A stretch of DNA of 64,000 bases from Catellatospora sp. IY07-71 (GTDB lineage Bacteria > Actinomycetota > Actinomycetes > Mycobacteriales > Micromonosporaceae): the NCBI RefSeq assembly GCF_018326265.1, contig NZ_AP023360.1, positions 3,835,501 to 3,899,500 on the forward strand, written 5' to 3'. Positions 25,444 to 34,027 of this stretch are shown here, one piece after another; position 1 is the stretch's first letter, and each line of letters opens with the position of its first letter. The notes beneath the pieces are model-generated. The model saw only the letters and a list, made by a program, of their open reading frames with translations. It made no database searches and was not told the origin of the DNA. The position numbers and the translations under genes are program-made.

Positions 25444-26005
25444 CGACGAGGGCGGCATCCCGGCCGCCTTCAAGATCCTGGTCGCGGGCGGGTTCGGGGT
25501 CGGCAAGACCACGCTGGTGGGCACGGTCAGCGAGATCGCGCCGCTGATGACGGAGGAGTACCTCACCGACGAGAGCGTCGGCGTGGACGACATCGCCGGG
25601 GTGGAGGCCAAGGGCACCACCACGGTGGCGCTCGACTTCGGCCGCATCACCATCAACGACGACCTGGTGCTGTACCTGTTCGGCACGCCGGGCCAGGAGC
25701 GCTTCATGTTCGTCTGGGACGAGCTGGCCTACGGCGCGATCGGCGCGGTGGTGCTTGCCGACACCCGGCGGCTGGAGGACGCGTTCAGCTCCATCGACTA
25801 CTTCGAGCAGCGCGGCACGCCGTTCGTGGTGGCCGTCAACTGCTTCGAGGGCGCGCGGGTGTATCGGCCGCAGGAGGTCGAGCTGGCGCTGAACCTCGAA
25901 CCGCACGTGCCGGTGCGCCTGTGCGACGCCCGGCGCCGCGAGTCGGTCAAGACCGTCCTGATCACCCTGCTGGAGCAGGTGATGGCGCAGGGCGCACGGG
26001 CCTAG
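25424..26005 (+). CDS. Conservon small GTPase (CvnD-like, MglA/Ras fold)
   Basis: A 193-residue GTP-binding protein with Walker A GGFGVGKTT (about 22-30), the switch II motif FGTPGQERF and VVAVNCFEG in place of the usual NKxD guanine-specificity motif, as normal for this family. It would cycle between GTP and GDP forms under control of the upstream kinase and roadblock proteins. ATG 25424 lies inside the DUF742 gene. The operon ends at a strong hairpin shared with the convergent M28 gene. Confidence 0.92.
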   Translation: MASELYDDEGGIPAAFKILVAGGFGVGKTTLVGTVSEIAPLMTEEYLTDESVGVDDIAGVEAKGTTTVALDFGRITINDDLVLYLFGTPGQERFMFVWDELAYGAIGAVVLADTRRLEDAFSSIDYFEQRGTPFVVAVNCFEGARVYRPQEVELALNLEPHVPVRLCDARRRESVKTVLITLLEQVMAQGARA

Positions 26006-26028
26006 GGCGGGGTCCGGGATCGGGGGTT

Positions 26029-26063
26029 CCGCCGCCCCGGGCGGTGCGTGCCCGGGGCGGCGG
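26029..26063. terminator. Bidirectional terminator between conservon and M28 gene
   Basis: CCGCCGCCCCGGGC (26029-26042) and its exact complement (26050-26063) give a 14-base GC stem with a seven-base loop between two convergent genes. Confidence 0.85.
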
Positions 26064-26075
26064 AGGTACGGGCGG

Positions 26076-28031
26076 CTACAGCGTCAGCGTCCAGCTGTTG
26101 ATGTAGCCGACGTCGTTGGCCGCGGCGTCCTGGACCCGCAGGGTCCAGGTGCCGTTCTTCACCTCGGTGGAGAGGTTGACCGTGTACGTCTGGTTGATGT
26201 TGTCGGCGCTGCCGCCGGACCGGTTGTGCAGCACGTACGCCGAGCCGTCCGGCGCGATCAGGCTGACCACCAGGTCACCGATGTACGTGTGCACGATCTG
26301 CACCGCGACCGTCGAGGTCGACGACGCGTTGCCCGAGCAGCCCGCGATGGTGATCGGGCTGTTCACGGTGGCGTTGTCGGAGATGGTCACGTCGGTGCCG
26401 TTGGTGCCGGAGCAGGGCGGCGGGGTCGAGCCGCCGAGGTTCAGCGTCCAGCTGTTGATGTAGCCGACGTCGGCCGGCCCGGCGTCCTGCACCCGCAGCC
26501 GCCAGGTGCCGTTGGCGACCTCGCTGGACAGGTTGACGGTGAACGTCTGGTCGATGTTGTCGGCGCTGCCGCCGGTGCGGTTGCGCAGCGTGTACGCCGA
26601 GCCGTCCGGGGCGATCAGGCTGACCACCAGGTCACCGACGTACGTGTGCACGATGTGCACCTCGACCGTGCTGGCCGACCCGGCGTTGCCGGTGCAGCCG
26701 GTGATCGCGATGGTGGACTCGACGGTGCCCTGGTCGACGATGGTGACGTCGGTCGGGTTGGTCGCCGAGCAGCCCGGCGGCCCGGCCACCGTCAGTGAGA
26801 ACGTGGTGGTCCGGGTGGCGCTGCTGCCGGTGCCGGTGACCGTCACCGTGTACGTGCCCGCCGGGGTGGACGCGCTGGTCGCGATGGTCATCGTCGACGA
26901 CGAGCCCGAGGTGACCGTGGCCGGGCTGAACGACGCGGTCGCGCCGCTGGGCAGGCCGGACGCCGACAGGGTGACCGACTGGGCGCTGCCGCTGGTCACG
27001 GTGGTGCCGATGGTGGAGGTGACCGAGCCGCCCGCCGATGTGCTGCCCGAGGCCGGGCTCGCCGACATCGAGAAGTCGTTACCGGTCGGGGTGCCCACGG
27101 CCAGGGTCCACACCGCGTACGCGGCCGCGTCGGCGGCGCGGTTCAGCACCGTGTCGCTGATGTTGCTCGGGAACGTGTCGCAGGAGGCGTGGTAGCAGGG
27201 GTCGTAGTCGCCCGTGGTGCCGCCCCACTTGGTGACCTGCGCCGAGGTCTTGTTGGCGCTGGCGCCCGCGGCGATGCCCGAGGTCTGGATGCCCGCGGCG
27301 TTGAACGACGCGTCGTCGGACCGGCCCGCGCCCTCGACGTTCTCCTCCGGCGCCAGGCCGGGGAAGTTCGCGTCGTAGTACGCCTTGATGGTCTGCCCGA
27401 GGCTGCTGCTGATCCGGTTGATGAAGTAGCCGCCGTTGGTGGAGGCGATCATGTCGAAGTTGAGGTAGCCGGTGATCTTCGCGCGCTCCGTCGAGGACAG
27501 CGAGTTGACGTAGAACTCCGAGCCGTTGAGGCCCTGCTCCTCGTCGGTCCACCAGGCGAAGCGCACGTGCTTGAGCATGGTCGGGTTCTGCGACGCCAGC
27601 GTCAGCGCCAGCTCCAGCAGCATCGACGAGCCGGAGGCGTTGTCGTTGATGCCGGGACCGGCCGAGACGCCGTCGAGGTGCGCGCCGAGCATGAGGACCT
27701 GGTTGGTGTCGCCGCCGGGCCAGTCCGCGACCACGTTCGGGCCCGCGCCGCTGGTGCAACCGGAGGTGCAGTTCTGCTTGACCACGCTGTAGCCGGCGGC
27801 CTGCAGCGCGTTGAACACGTAGTTGACCGACGCGGTGTAGCCGGCGGTGTTCGAGCGGCGGTTGCCGCCGTTGTTGTTCGCGATGGTCTGGAACTGCTGC
27901 AGGTGGGTCCGGATGTTGGTGAGCGAGATGTCGGGCGGGGCCAGGGCGACGGCCGGGGCCTCGACGGCCACCGCGCCGGTCAGCGCCATGGCCAGGACGA
28001 CCAGGCCGCGGATGATGGGTCTGCTTCTCAC
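26076..28031 (-). CDS. Secreted M28 zinc aminopeptidase with two C-terminal P domains
   Basis: The 651-residue product has a signal peptide (about 1-30) and an M28 catalytic domain (about 35-315). The two-zinc site is complete: H118, D130, E164/E165 (catalytic base and ligand), D193 and H281. This matches Streptomyces griseus aminopeptidase S. A Ser/Thr-rich Ig-like region (about 320-415) and two tandem P (proprotein-convertase-like) domains (about 420-530 and 540-651) follow; both end in YINSWTL. The two P domains are clearly duplicates. GTG 28031 has GAGGAG upstream. It releases N-terminal amino acids outside the cell. Confidence 0.9.
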   Translation of the reverse strand: MRSRPIIRGLVVLAMALTGAVAVEAPAVALAPPDISLTNIRTHLQQFQTIANNNGGNRRSNTAGYTASVNYVFNALQAAGYSVVKQNCTSGCTSGAGPNVVADWPGGDTNQVLMLGAHLDGVSAGPGINDNASGSSMLLELALTLASQNPTMLKHVRFAWWTDEEQGLNGSEFYVNSLSSTERAKITGYLNFDMIASTNGGYFINRISSSLGQTIKAYYDANFPGLAPEENVEGAGRSDDASFNAAGIQTSGIAAGASANKTSAQVTKWGGTTGDYDPCYHASCDTFPSNISDTVLNRAADAAAYAVWTLAVGTPTGNDFSMSASPASGSTSAGGSVTSTIGTTVTSGSAQSVTLSASGLPSGATASFSPATVTSGSSSTMTIATSASTPAGTYTVTVTGTGSSATRTTTFSLTVAGPPGCSATNPTDVTIVDQGTVESTIAITGCTGNAGSASTVEVHIVHTYVGDLVVSLIAPDGSAYTLRNRTGGSADNIDQTFTVNLSSEVANGTWRLRVQDAGPADVGYINSWTLNLGGSTPPPCSGTNGTDVTISDNATVNSPITIAGCSGNASSTSTVAVQIVHTYIGDLVVSLIAPDGSAYVLHNRSGGSADNINQTYTVNLSTEVKNGTWTLRVQDAAANDVGYINSWTLTL

Positions 28032-28164
28032 GCCGTGCTCCTCGGGGTTCGGGATGCCGGGGTAACCGGTCCCGAGGAGGATATGCCCTCTCGTCGATAG
28101 ATTTGAATAGGTGACTGTGAACGCGTCCGGCGGTAAGCTGGCCGCCCGCCGTACGCTGTGGCGC

Positions 28165-28758
28165 GTGGATCACCTGGGCGGGACCCTGGCGGCGGCCGTG
28201 GCGCTGTTCGCGGGCACCAACGTCGACGACCTGATCGTGCTCACCGTGCTGTTCCTCAGCGCCCGCACCACCGGCCGCCCGCGGCCCTGGCAGATCTGGA
28301 CCGGCCAGTACGCGGGCATCGCCGTGCTGGTCGCGGCGTCCGCGCTGGCCGCCGTCGGCCTCGCCGTGGTGCCCGACAGGTGGGTCGCCCTGCTCGGCCT
28401 GGTGCCGCTGGCGCTGGGCGTGCGCGCCCTCGTCCGCTCGCTGCGCGCCCGCGCCGACGGCGCAGAACCGCCCGCCGTGGCCACCGGGGCGCTGGCCGTG
28501 GCCGGGGTGACCATCGCCAACGGCGCCGACAACATCGCCGTCTACACGCCGGTGTTCCGCACCATCGGCGTCGCCGACAGCATGCTCACCGTCGCCGTGT
28601 TCGCGGTGCTGGTCGCCGTGTGGTGCCTGGCCGGTTCGTGGCTCGGCGCGCACCCGCGTGTGGTCGCGCTCATCGAGCGCTGGGGCCACTGGCTCGTCCC
28701 CGGCGTGTTCATCGTCATCGGCCTGGTCATCCTCGCCCCGCTGGCGCTCGGCGGCTGA
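28165..28758 (+). CDS. Cadmium-resistance transporter (CadD) family membrane protein
   Basis: A 197-residue membrane protein with about six hydrophobic segments and the CadD-family start [15 protein letters not shown], followed by WTGQYAGI and [18 protein letters not shown]. Such proteins export Cd2+ or related cations, or belong to the wider LysE-like group; specificity cannot be judged. GTG 28165 is chosen because it directly precedes the first helix and lies seven bases after TACGCT (28152-28157), so the message may be leaderless. An earlier in-frame GTG at 28111 would add 18 residues. Confidence 0.78.
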   Translation: MDHLGGTLAAAVALFAGTNVDDLIVLTVLFLSARTTGRPRPWQIWTGQYAGIAVLVAASALAAVGLAVVPDRWVALLGLVPLALGVRALVRSLRARADGAEPPAVATGALAVAGVTIANGADNIAVYTPVFRTIGVADSMLTVAVFAVLVAVWCLAGSWLGAHPRVVALIERWGHWLVPGVFIVIGLVILAPLALGG

Positions 28759-28865
28759 CCGCGGACAGCGCGGAATCCGGTTGCCGGGGACCGCGGCCGG
28801 TTCCTAACCTGGGCTGTCACCAGGGAGTACGCGGCCCGACCCGCGATGTGAGAAAGAGTGTCGCG

Positions 28866-30092
28866 ATGAGGTCGCTGATCCCCGCCGTGCTGCGCGAGGA
28901 GCCGCAGTTCGCCCGGTACTTCGCCGGGCAGGCGCTGTCGATGGTGGGCGACCGGATCACGTTCGTCGTGGTGCCGTTCGCGGTGCTGTCCATCCCCGGC
29001 GCGGACGCCGCGGAGGTCGGCCTGGTCAGCGCGGCCACGCTGGTGCCGTTCCTGGCGTTCGCGCTCGCGGGCGGCGTGTGGGCGGACCGGCTGCCCCGGC
29101 AGCGGGTGATGCTCGTCTCGGACCTGGTGCGCTTCGTGACCCAGGCGCTGGTCGCCGGGCTGCTGCTCAGCGGCCAGGCGCAGGTGTGGCACCTGGTCGT
29201 GCTGATGGCGGTGTTCGGCACGGCCGACGCGTTCTTCGCGCCCGCGGCGGCCGGCCTGATGCCGCTGATCGTCAGCCCGGACCGGCTGCAGGAGGCCAAC
29301 GGCCTGCGCGGTCTGGTCATGTCGACCGGCCTGGTGGCCGGTCCCGCGCTGGCCGGCGGCCTGATCTTCCTGGTCGGCCCGGGCGGCGCGATCGCGCTCG
29401 ACGCGCTGAGCTTCGCGGTCAGCGCCGTGTTCCTGGCCCGCCTCAGGCCGCGCGCCTCCGACGCGGCCGCGCCCGAGGGCGGCTTCCTGGCGCAGCTGCG
29501 CGAAGGTTTCACCGAGGTGGTGTCACGCAGCTGGGTGTGGTCGACGCTGGCCGCGTTGTCGATCTACCACGTGGTGGTGCTGCCGTCGGTGTATGTGCTC
29601 GGACCGGTGCTGGCCGAGCAGGAGTTCGGCGGCGCGACGAGCTGGTCGATCGTGGTGGCCGCGTTCGGTGTCGGCTCCATCGTGGGCGACCTGCTGGCCA
29701 TGCGGGTACGCATGAAACGCCCGCTCGTCGTCGCGGCCGCCGCCCTTTCCGTCGCCGCCTGCCAGGCGCTGATCATCGGCATCGGCCCGACGATCCCCGT
29801 GATCGCGGCCCTGGAGGCGGTCACCGGCGTCGCGGTCTCGCTCGCCTTCACCCTCTGGGAAACCTCGCTGCAGGCCCACGTCCCGCAGGCGTCCCTGTCC
29901 CGCGTCAGCTCCTACGACTACCTGCTGACCGCGGGCCTGATGCCGCTCGGCCTGGCCGTGGCGGGACCGGTCGCCCAGGCGATCGGCCTGCGCCCCACCC
30001 TCTACGCGATGACGCTGCTCGCCGTCCCCGCGGCCCTGGCCCTCCTCACCATCCCCGCCGTCCGCCGCCTCCCCGCCCCCGCCGCCTCCTGA
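28866..30092 (+). CDS. MFS transporter (enterobactin-exporter/MFS_3-like)
   Basis: A 408-residue, roughly 12-helix transporter of the MFS_3 type (FARYFAGQALSMVGDRITFVVVP, GGVWADRLPRQRVMLVSDLVR). Members export siderophores or drugs; the substrate here is unknown. ATG 28866 has AGAAAGAG eight bases upstream. The open frame extends far upstream, but that part is shadow sequence within the CadD-like gene. A family A palindrome follows directly. Confidence 0.88.
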   Translation: MRSLIPAVLREEPQFARYFAGQALSMVGDRITFVVVPFAVLSIPGADAAEVGLVSAATLVPFLAFALAGGVWADRLPRQRVMLVSDLVRFVTQALVAGLLLSGQAQVWHLVVLMAVFGTADAFFAPAAAGLMPLIVSPDRLQEANGLRGLVMSTGLVAGPALAGGLIFLVGPGGAIALDALSFAVSAVFLARLRPRASDAAAPEGGFLAQLREGFTEVVSRSWVWSTLAALSIYHVVVLPSVYVLGPVLAEQEFGGATSWSIVVAAFGVGSIVGDLLAMRVRMKRPLVVAAAALSVAACQALIIGIGPTIPVIAALEAVTGVAVSLAFTLWETSLQAHVPQASLSRVSSYDYLLTAGLMPLGLAVAGPVAQAIGLRPTLYAMTLLAVPAALALLTIPAVRRLPAPAAS

Positions 30093-30098
30093 GGCGCT

Positions 30099-30165
30099 GA
30101 TCTTGCGCGAACTGCGGGTACGACACGCCTCTTCCGGGCGAAAGGGCAACAGTTCGCGCAAGATC
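30099..30165. repeat. Family A dispersed palindrome, copy 2
   Basis: GATCTTGCGCGAACTG (30099-30114) and its exact complement (30150-30165) flank a 35-base loop. Read in reverse complement, the loop matches copy 1 at 3171-3239 over most of its length, including GGGTACGACACGC and AAGGGCAA. It starts seven bases after the MFS stop codon. Confidence 0.88.
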
Positions 30166-30183
30166 GACGTCGGGGGTCGCCGG

Positions 30184-30189
30184 TAGGGT
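30184..30189 (+). promoter_or_regulatory. Putative -10 box of the pentapeptide-repeat gene (leaderless)
   Basis: TAGGGT lies six bases before the GTG start at 30196 with no ribosome binding site between. Confidence 0.45.
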
Positions 30190-30195
30190 GGCGGG

Positions 30196-30795
30196 GTGGC
30201 GGAGATGGAGACGGTCGAGGGCGAGAGCTTCTCGGGCGAGGACTGGTACGGCGACGAGCTGGGGGAGCGGCACTACGTGCGCTGCACCTTCCGCGACCTG
30301 GACATGACCGAGCTGGCCAGCCAGGGCACGGTGTTCGAGGAGTGCGTGTTCGGCAACGTCAAGTTCAACGCCTCGCGGCACACCGACAGCGCGTTCCTGC
30401 GCTGCTCGTTCCTGCGCTGCAACCTGTTCGAGGCCGAGTTCGCCGGGTGCAAGCTGACCGGCAGCTCGTTCGAGCAGTGCACGCTGCGGCCGCTGCGGGT
30501 GACCGGCGGCGACTGGTCGTTCGTCAACCTGGCCGAGGCCGACCTGCGCGGCGTCACGTTCCAGGGGGTACGCATGCGCGAGGCCGATCTCGCCATGGCC
30601 CACTGCGACGGCGCGACGTTCAGCGGCGTGGACCTGTCCGGCGCGCACCTGGCCAAGGCCCGGTTCAACAAGTGCGACCTGCGCGGCAGCGACCTGACCG
30701 CGTTCCACCCGGCCGAGGTCGAGCTGCGCGACGCCGTCATCGACGCCACGCAGGCCGTGGTGCTGGTGCAGGCGCTCGGCCTGCGGATCGGCTGA
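30196..30795 (+). CDS. Pentapeptide-repeat protein
   Basis: A 199-residue protein made mainly of A(D/N)LXX-like repeats from about residue 25 to 185 (CTFRDLDMTEL, CSFLRCNLFEAEFAGCKLTGSSF, ADLRGVTFQGVRMREADLAMAHCDGATF). These fold into a right-handed beta-helix. Some relatives (Qnr, MfpA) mimic DNA and protect gyrase; most have no known role. The GTG at 30196 is probably leaderless. It converges with the GH43 gene, whose stop lies one base away. Confidence 0.88.
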   Translation: MAEMETVEGESFSGEDWYGDELGERHYVRCTFRDLDMTELASQGTVFEECVFGNVKFNASRHTDSAFLRCSFLRCNLFEAEFAGCKLTGSSFEQCTLRPLRVTGGDWSFVNLAEADLRGVTFQGVRMREADLAMAHCDGATFSGVDLSGAHLAKARFNKCDLRGSDLTAFHPAEVELRDAVIDATQAVVLVQALGLRIG

Positions 30796-30796
30796 C

Positions 30797-32422
30797 TCAG
30801 CCCGCGCGGTAGACGGCGAGGTCGAAGTCGGCGTACGCGCCGTCGGCGCCCAGATCCTGCACCCACAGGCCGAGGAACGCGCCGGTGAAGCCCCAGGCGG
30901 CGGGCTCGCCGTCGACGACCCGGGCGGCGTGCTCGTCGGACAGCGTGGTCGCGTCGAACACCGCGGGCAGCTCCTGCCAGCCCTCGCCCACGTCGTACGC
31001 GAACCGCAGCGCCGGCCCGTCGAACTCCACCCGCAGCCCGACCCGGTCCACGCCGGTGGTGTCGACGGACAGCTCCGGGTGGGCGACCCGGCGGCCGCTG
31101 TCGGAGCTGAGCACCTCCAGCGTCCGGCGGCCGTCGTCGGCCCGGGTCAGGTAGGCGTAGTACCAGTTCGCGGTGTTGTAGTAGCCGGTGATCCCGGCGA
31201 GCTGCCGGTGGTCGGCCGGATCGAACTCGACGGTGGTCTCCAGGCTGCATCGGGTCGCGCCGACCCGCCGCGCGACCAGGCTCGGGGTCTGCTTCCCGAC
31301 CGGCGACTGCCCGCCGTACAGGCGCAGGTGCGACGGCCGCGAGCGCAGGTCGATCCAGTCCGGGGTGGCGGGGCGGCGCAGGGTGGACCAGCAGACGGAC
31401 AACTCGGGGCCGTCGAAGTGGTCGGTGGCGGGCTCGTCGGGCCAGGGGTGGGCGGGCAGGTCGGGGGCCGGATACTCGTCGGCGGGGATGCCGCCGGGGA
31501 TGCGCGGCCAGCCGCCGGGAGCCCACTGCACCCGCTGGATCGCGGTCTCCCGGCCCAGCACGCAGTTGCCCAGCGGCGAGTAGGGCCGCCCGACCAGGTG
31601 CGCGAGATACCACTCGCCGCCCTGCGTCTGCACCAGGCTGCCGTGCCCGGCCTTCTGCAGCGTGAGGTCCGGCCGCCCGACGGAGGTGAGCAGCGGCCCG
31701 GCCGGGTCCACCTCGTACGGGCCGAACAGCTCGCGCGAGCGGGCGACGGTGACCTGGTGTTCCCAGCTGGTGCCGCCCTCGGCGGTGACCAGCCAGTACC
31801 AGCCGTCGTGCCGGTACAGGTGCGGGCCCTCGGTGAGCCCGGCCGGGGTGCCGGTGAAGATGATGCGCCGCTCGCCGACCAGTTTGCGCTGCTCGCGATC
31901 GTACTGCTGGATCTCGATGCCGCCGAAGCGGTTGCGCCCCGGCCGCCAGTCGGCGCTCATGTTGAGCAGCCAGGTGGTGCCGTCGTCGTCGTGGAACAGC
32001 GACGCGTCGAACCCGTGCGCGTGCAGCCGGACCGGGTCGGACCAGGGGCCGCTGATGTCGGGTGCGGTGGTGAGGAAGTTCTGGGGGTCCCAGTAGCCGC
32101 TGGCGAAGCTGGCGACGTCGCTGTAGACGAGGTGGAACAGGCCGTCGTGCCAGGTGAGGTCGGGGGCCCAGACGCCGTTGGAGTCGCCGCAGCCGCGCAG
32201 GTCGAGCAGGCGGCGTTCGGTGACGATGCCGCCGAGGGGCTGCCAGTGGACGAGGTCGCGGGAGTGGTGGACGCGTACGCCGGGGTACCACTCGAAGGTC
32301 GAGGTGGCCAGGTAGTAGTCGTCGCCGACGCGCAGGATCGAGGGGTCCGGGTGGAACCCGGGCAGGACCGGGTTGCGGATCGACCGGGCGGCCGTGGCCA
32401 CGTGAGCGGTCTCGGTCGACAT
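30797..32422 (-). CDS. GH43 family beta-xylosidase/arabinofuranosidase
   Basis: The 541-residue protein has no signal peptide, so it likely acts in the cytoplasm on imported oligosaccharides. The five-blade GH43 propeller shows the catalytic base D26 (FHPDPSIL), the pKa-tuning D139 (GFDASLFHDDDG) and the acid E198 (LTEGPHLY). A beta-sandwich domain typical of GH43_11 xylosidases follows (about 340-541). ATG 32422 has GAGGAG upstream. It is divergent from a sugar ABC operon and shares with it a regulatory region full of palindromes, so it should serve xylo-oligosaccharide breakdown. Confidence 0.92.
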   Translation of the reverse strand: MSTETAHVATAARSIRNPVLPGFHPDPSILRVGDDYYLATSTFEWYPGVRVHHSRDLVHWQPLGGIVTERRLLDLRGCGDSNGVWAPDLTWHDGLFHLVYSDVASFASGYWDPQNFLTTAPDISGPWSDPVRLHAHGFDASLFHDDDGTTWLLNMSADWRPGRNRFGGIEIQQYDREQRKLVGERRIIFTGTPAGLTEGPHLYRHDGWYWLVTAEGGTSWEHQVTVARSRELFGPYEVDPAGPLLTSVGRPDLTLQKAGHGSLVQTQGGEWYLAHLVGRPYSPLGNCVLGRETAIQRVQWAPGGWPRIPGGIPADEYPAPDLPAHPWPDEPATDHFDGPELSVCWSTLRRPATPDWIDLRSRPSHLRLYGGQSPVGKQTPSLVARRVGATRCSLETTVEFDPADHRQLAGITGYYNTANWYYAYLTRADDGRRTLEVLSSDSGRRVAHPELSVDTTGVDRVGLRVEFDGPALRFAYDVGEGWQELPAVFDATTLSDEHAARVVDGEPAAWGFTGAFLGLWVQDLGADGAYADFDLAVYRAG

Positions 32423-32455
32423 GTTCGGCTCCTCTGGGGCTTTCGATAACGCGCC

Positions 32456-32616
32456 ATTTCCGGAAATCCCCCGGAAGATTGCCGGTTTCCATGGCGAGAT
32501 TTCTCGCTCACGGTAACGGTTCGGGTCGAGATGCGACAGGCCTTGACCTATCCCGTGCACGCGTCGTAACGTGCGCGCCATCAAGCGAAAATACCGGCCC
32601 CCGGGCAGAAACTTTC
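32456..32616. promoter_or_regulatory. Operator cluster between GH43 and the xylo-oligosaccharide ABC operon
   Basis: Three palindromes stand out: ATTTCCGGAAAT (32456-32467, perfect), GCGAGA-TT-TCTCGC (32494-32507, perfect) and AGAAACTTTCGG (GAAACTTTC at 32608-32616). The last resembles the GAAA/TTTC palindromes reported upstream of streptomycete xylanase genes. Similar elements recur before the LacI gene and the GH10 gene, so the LacI regulator encoded at 36001 is the likely ligand. Confidence 0.55.
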
Positions 32617-32696
32617 GGGCCGGCTCCGGGCACCTCCACGCCGACCCTGGTCGGCACACCCGAAGCAACCTGACATGTATCGCGAAGGGACGGCTC

Positions 32697-33989
32697 ATGA
32701 CAGCCCACCTCTCCCGCCGTACGCTGCTCGGCCTCGCCGGCGCCGGCGCGGGCGCCTACCTGCTGAGCGCGTGCGGCAGCGACGAATCCGCTGATCCGAA
32801 CGCGCCGCAGACGATCAACTGGTGGCACATCCAGAACACCGAGCCGATGCTGCCGGTCTGGGCGGCGATCGCCAAGGAGTACGAGTCGGCGCACACGAAC
32901 GTGAAGGTCGTGATCCAGCCGCTGGAGAACGAGGCGTTCAAGGCGAAGCTGACCACGGCGACGCAGGCGGGCTCGCCGCCGGACCTGTTCCAGTCGTGGG
33001 GCGGTGGCGTGCTCAAGCAGCAGGTCGACGCGGGTCTGGTCAAGGACATCACGGCTGATGTGCAGCCGTGGATCGGTTCGCTGCTGCCGGCGTCGGTGCA
33101 GCCGTTCACGATCGACGGGAAGATCTACGGTGTTCCGTTCGACGTGGGCATGGTCGGGTTCTGGTACAACAAGGACCTGTTCGCCAAGGCCGGGATCACC
33201 GCGCCGCCCACCACCTGGGCTGAGCTGCTGACCACGGTCAGCAAGATCAAGGCCGCGGGCATCGTGCCGATCGCGCTGGCGGGCAAGGACAAGTGGCCGG
33301 GCCACTTCTACTGGGCCTACCTCGCCATGCGCATCGGCGGATTGGGAGCGCTCCAGCAGGCCGCCGTGGATGGCAACTTCGACACTCCTGACTTCATCGC
33401 CGCTGGTCAGCGCCTGAAGGAATTGGTGGATCTGCAGCCGTTCCAGAAGGGCTTCCTCGGGGCGGAGTACGGCTCGCCCGACGGGCAGGCGGCGACGATG
33501 GGCAACGGCGGGGCGGCGATGGAGCTGATGGGCCAGTGGGCCCCGTCGGTGCAGGCGTCGGCCTCGACGAGCAAGAAGGGCCTGGGCGACAAGCTCGGCT
33601 ACTTCGCGTTCCCGGCCGTGGACGGCGGGAAGGGTTCGGTGGCCGAGGCGTTCGGCGGCGGCAATGGCTTCGCGGTGGGCAAGAACGCGCCCGCCGCGAC
33701 GACGGACTTCCTGAAGACGCTGCTGGACGTGGCCAACCAGCGCAAGTCGGCCGCGACGGGTGCGGTGCTGCCGACGGTGAAGGACGCCGCGGACGCGATC
33801 AAGGACCCGAACAGCAAGACGGTGGCGTCGAGCCTGGCCGCGGCGACCGGCTTCCAGCTGTACCTGGACCAGGCGTACCCGCCGGCGGTGGGTCAGCAGG
33901 TCAACGACAGCGTGGCCGAGCTGATCGCCGGGACCAAGAAGGCCGAGGACATCGTCAAGGACATCACCACGGTGGCGAAGAGCCAGTAA
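32697..33989 (+). CDS. CUT1-family sugar-binding lipoprotein (probable xylo-oligosaccharide)
   Basis: The 430-residue lipoprotein has a twin-arginine-like start (SRRTLLGLAG) and lipobox LSAC with C26. The mature part is a type I extracellular solute-binding protein (INWWHIQNTEPM, YGVPFDVGMVGFWYNKDLF). Two CUT1 permeases follow, and GH43, LacI and GH10 genes flank it, so the ligand is probably xylobiose or a larger xylo-oligosaccharide. No ATPase gene is present; in actinobacteria a shared MsiK-type ATPase encoded elsewhere usually serves such systems. Codons around 33020-33130 and 33340-33430 end in A or T more often than in neighbouring genes. Confidence 0.88.
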   Translation: MTAHLSRRTLLGLAGAGAGAYLLSACGSDESADPNAPQTINWWHIQNTEPMLPVWAAIAKEYESAHTNVKVVIQPLENEAFKAKLTTATQAGSPPDLFQSWGGGVLKQQVDAGLVKDITADVQPWIGSLLPASVQPFTIDGKIYGVPFDVGMVGFWYNKDLFAKAGITAPPTTWAELLTTVSKIKAAGIVPIALAGKDKWPGHFYWAYLAMRIGGLGALQQAAVDGNFDTPDFIAAGQRLKELVDLQPFQKGFLGAEYGSPDGQAATMGNGGAAMELMGQWAPSVQASASTSKKGLGDKLGYFAFPAVDGGKGSVAEAFGGGNGFAVGKNAPAATTDFLKTLLDVANQRKSAATGAVLPTVKDAADAIKDPNSKTVASSLAAATGFQLYLDQAYPPAVGQQVNDSVAELIAGTKKAEDIVKDITTVAKSQ

Positions 33990-34027
33990 GGTACCGCGAC
34001 CGGGTAGGGCGGGACGGGAGCAGGACG

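Noticed and set aside
28158-28865. N-terminal extension of the second MFS transporter
   Set aside because: The upstream open frame is a shadow of the CadD-like gene. The membrane protein begins at ATG 28866, after AGAAAGAG.
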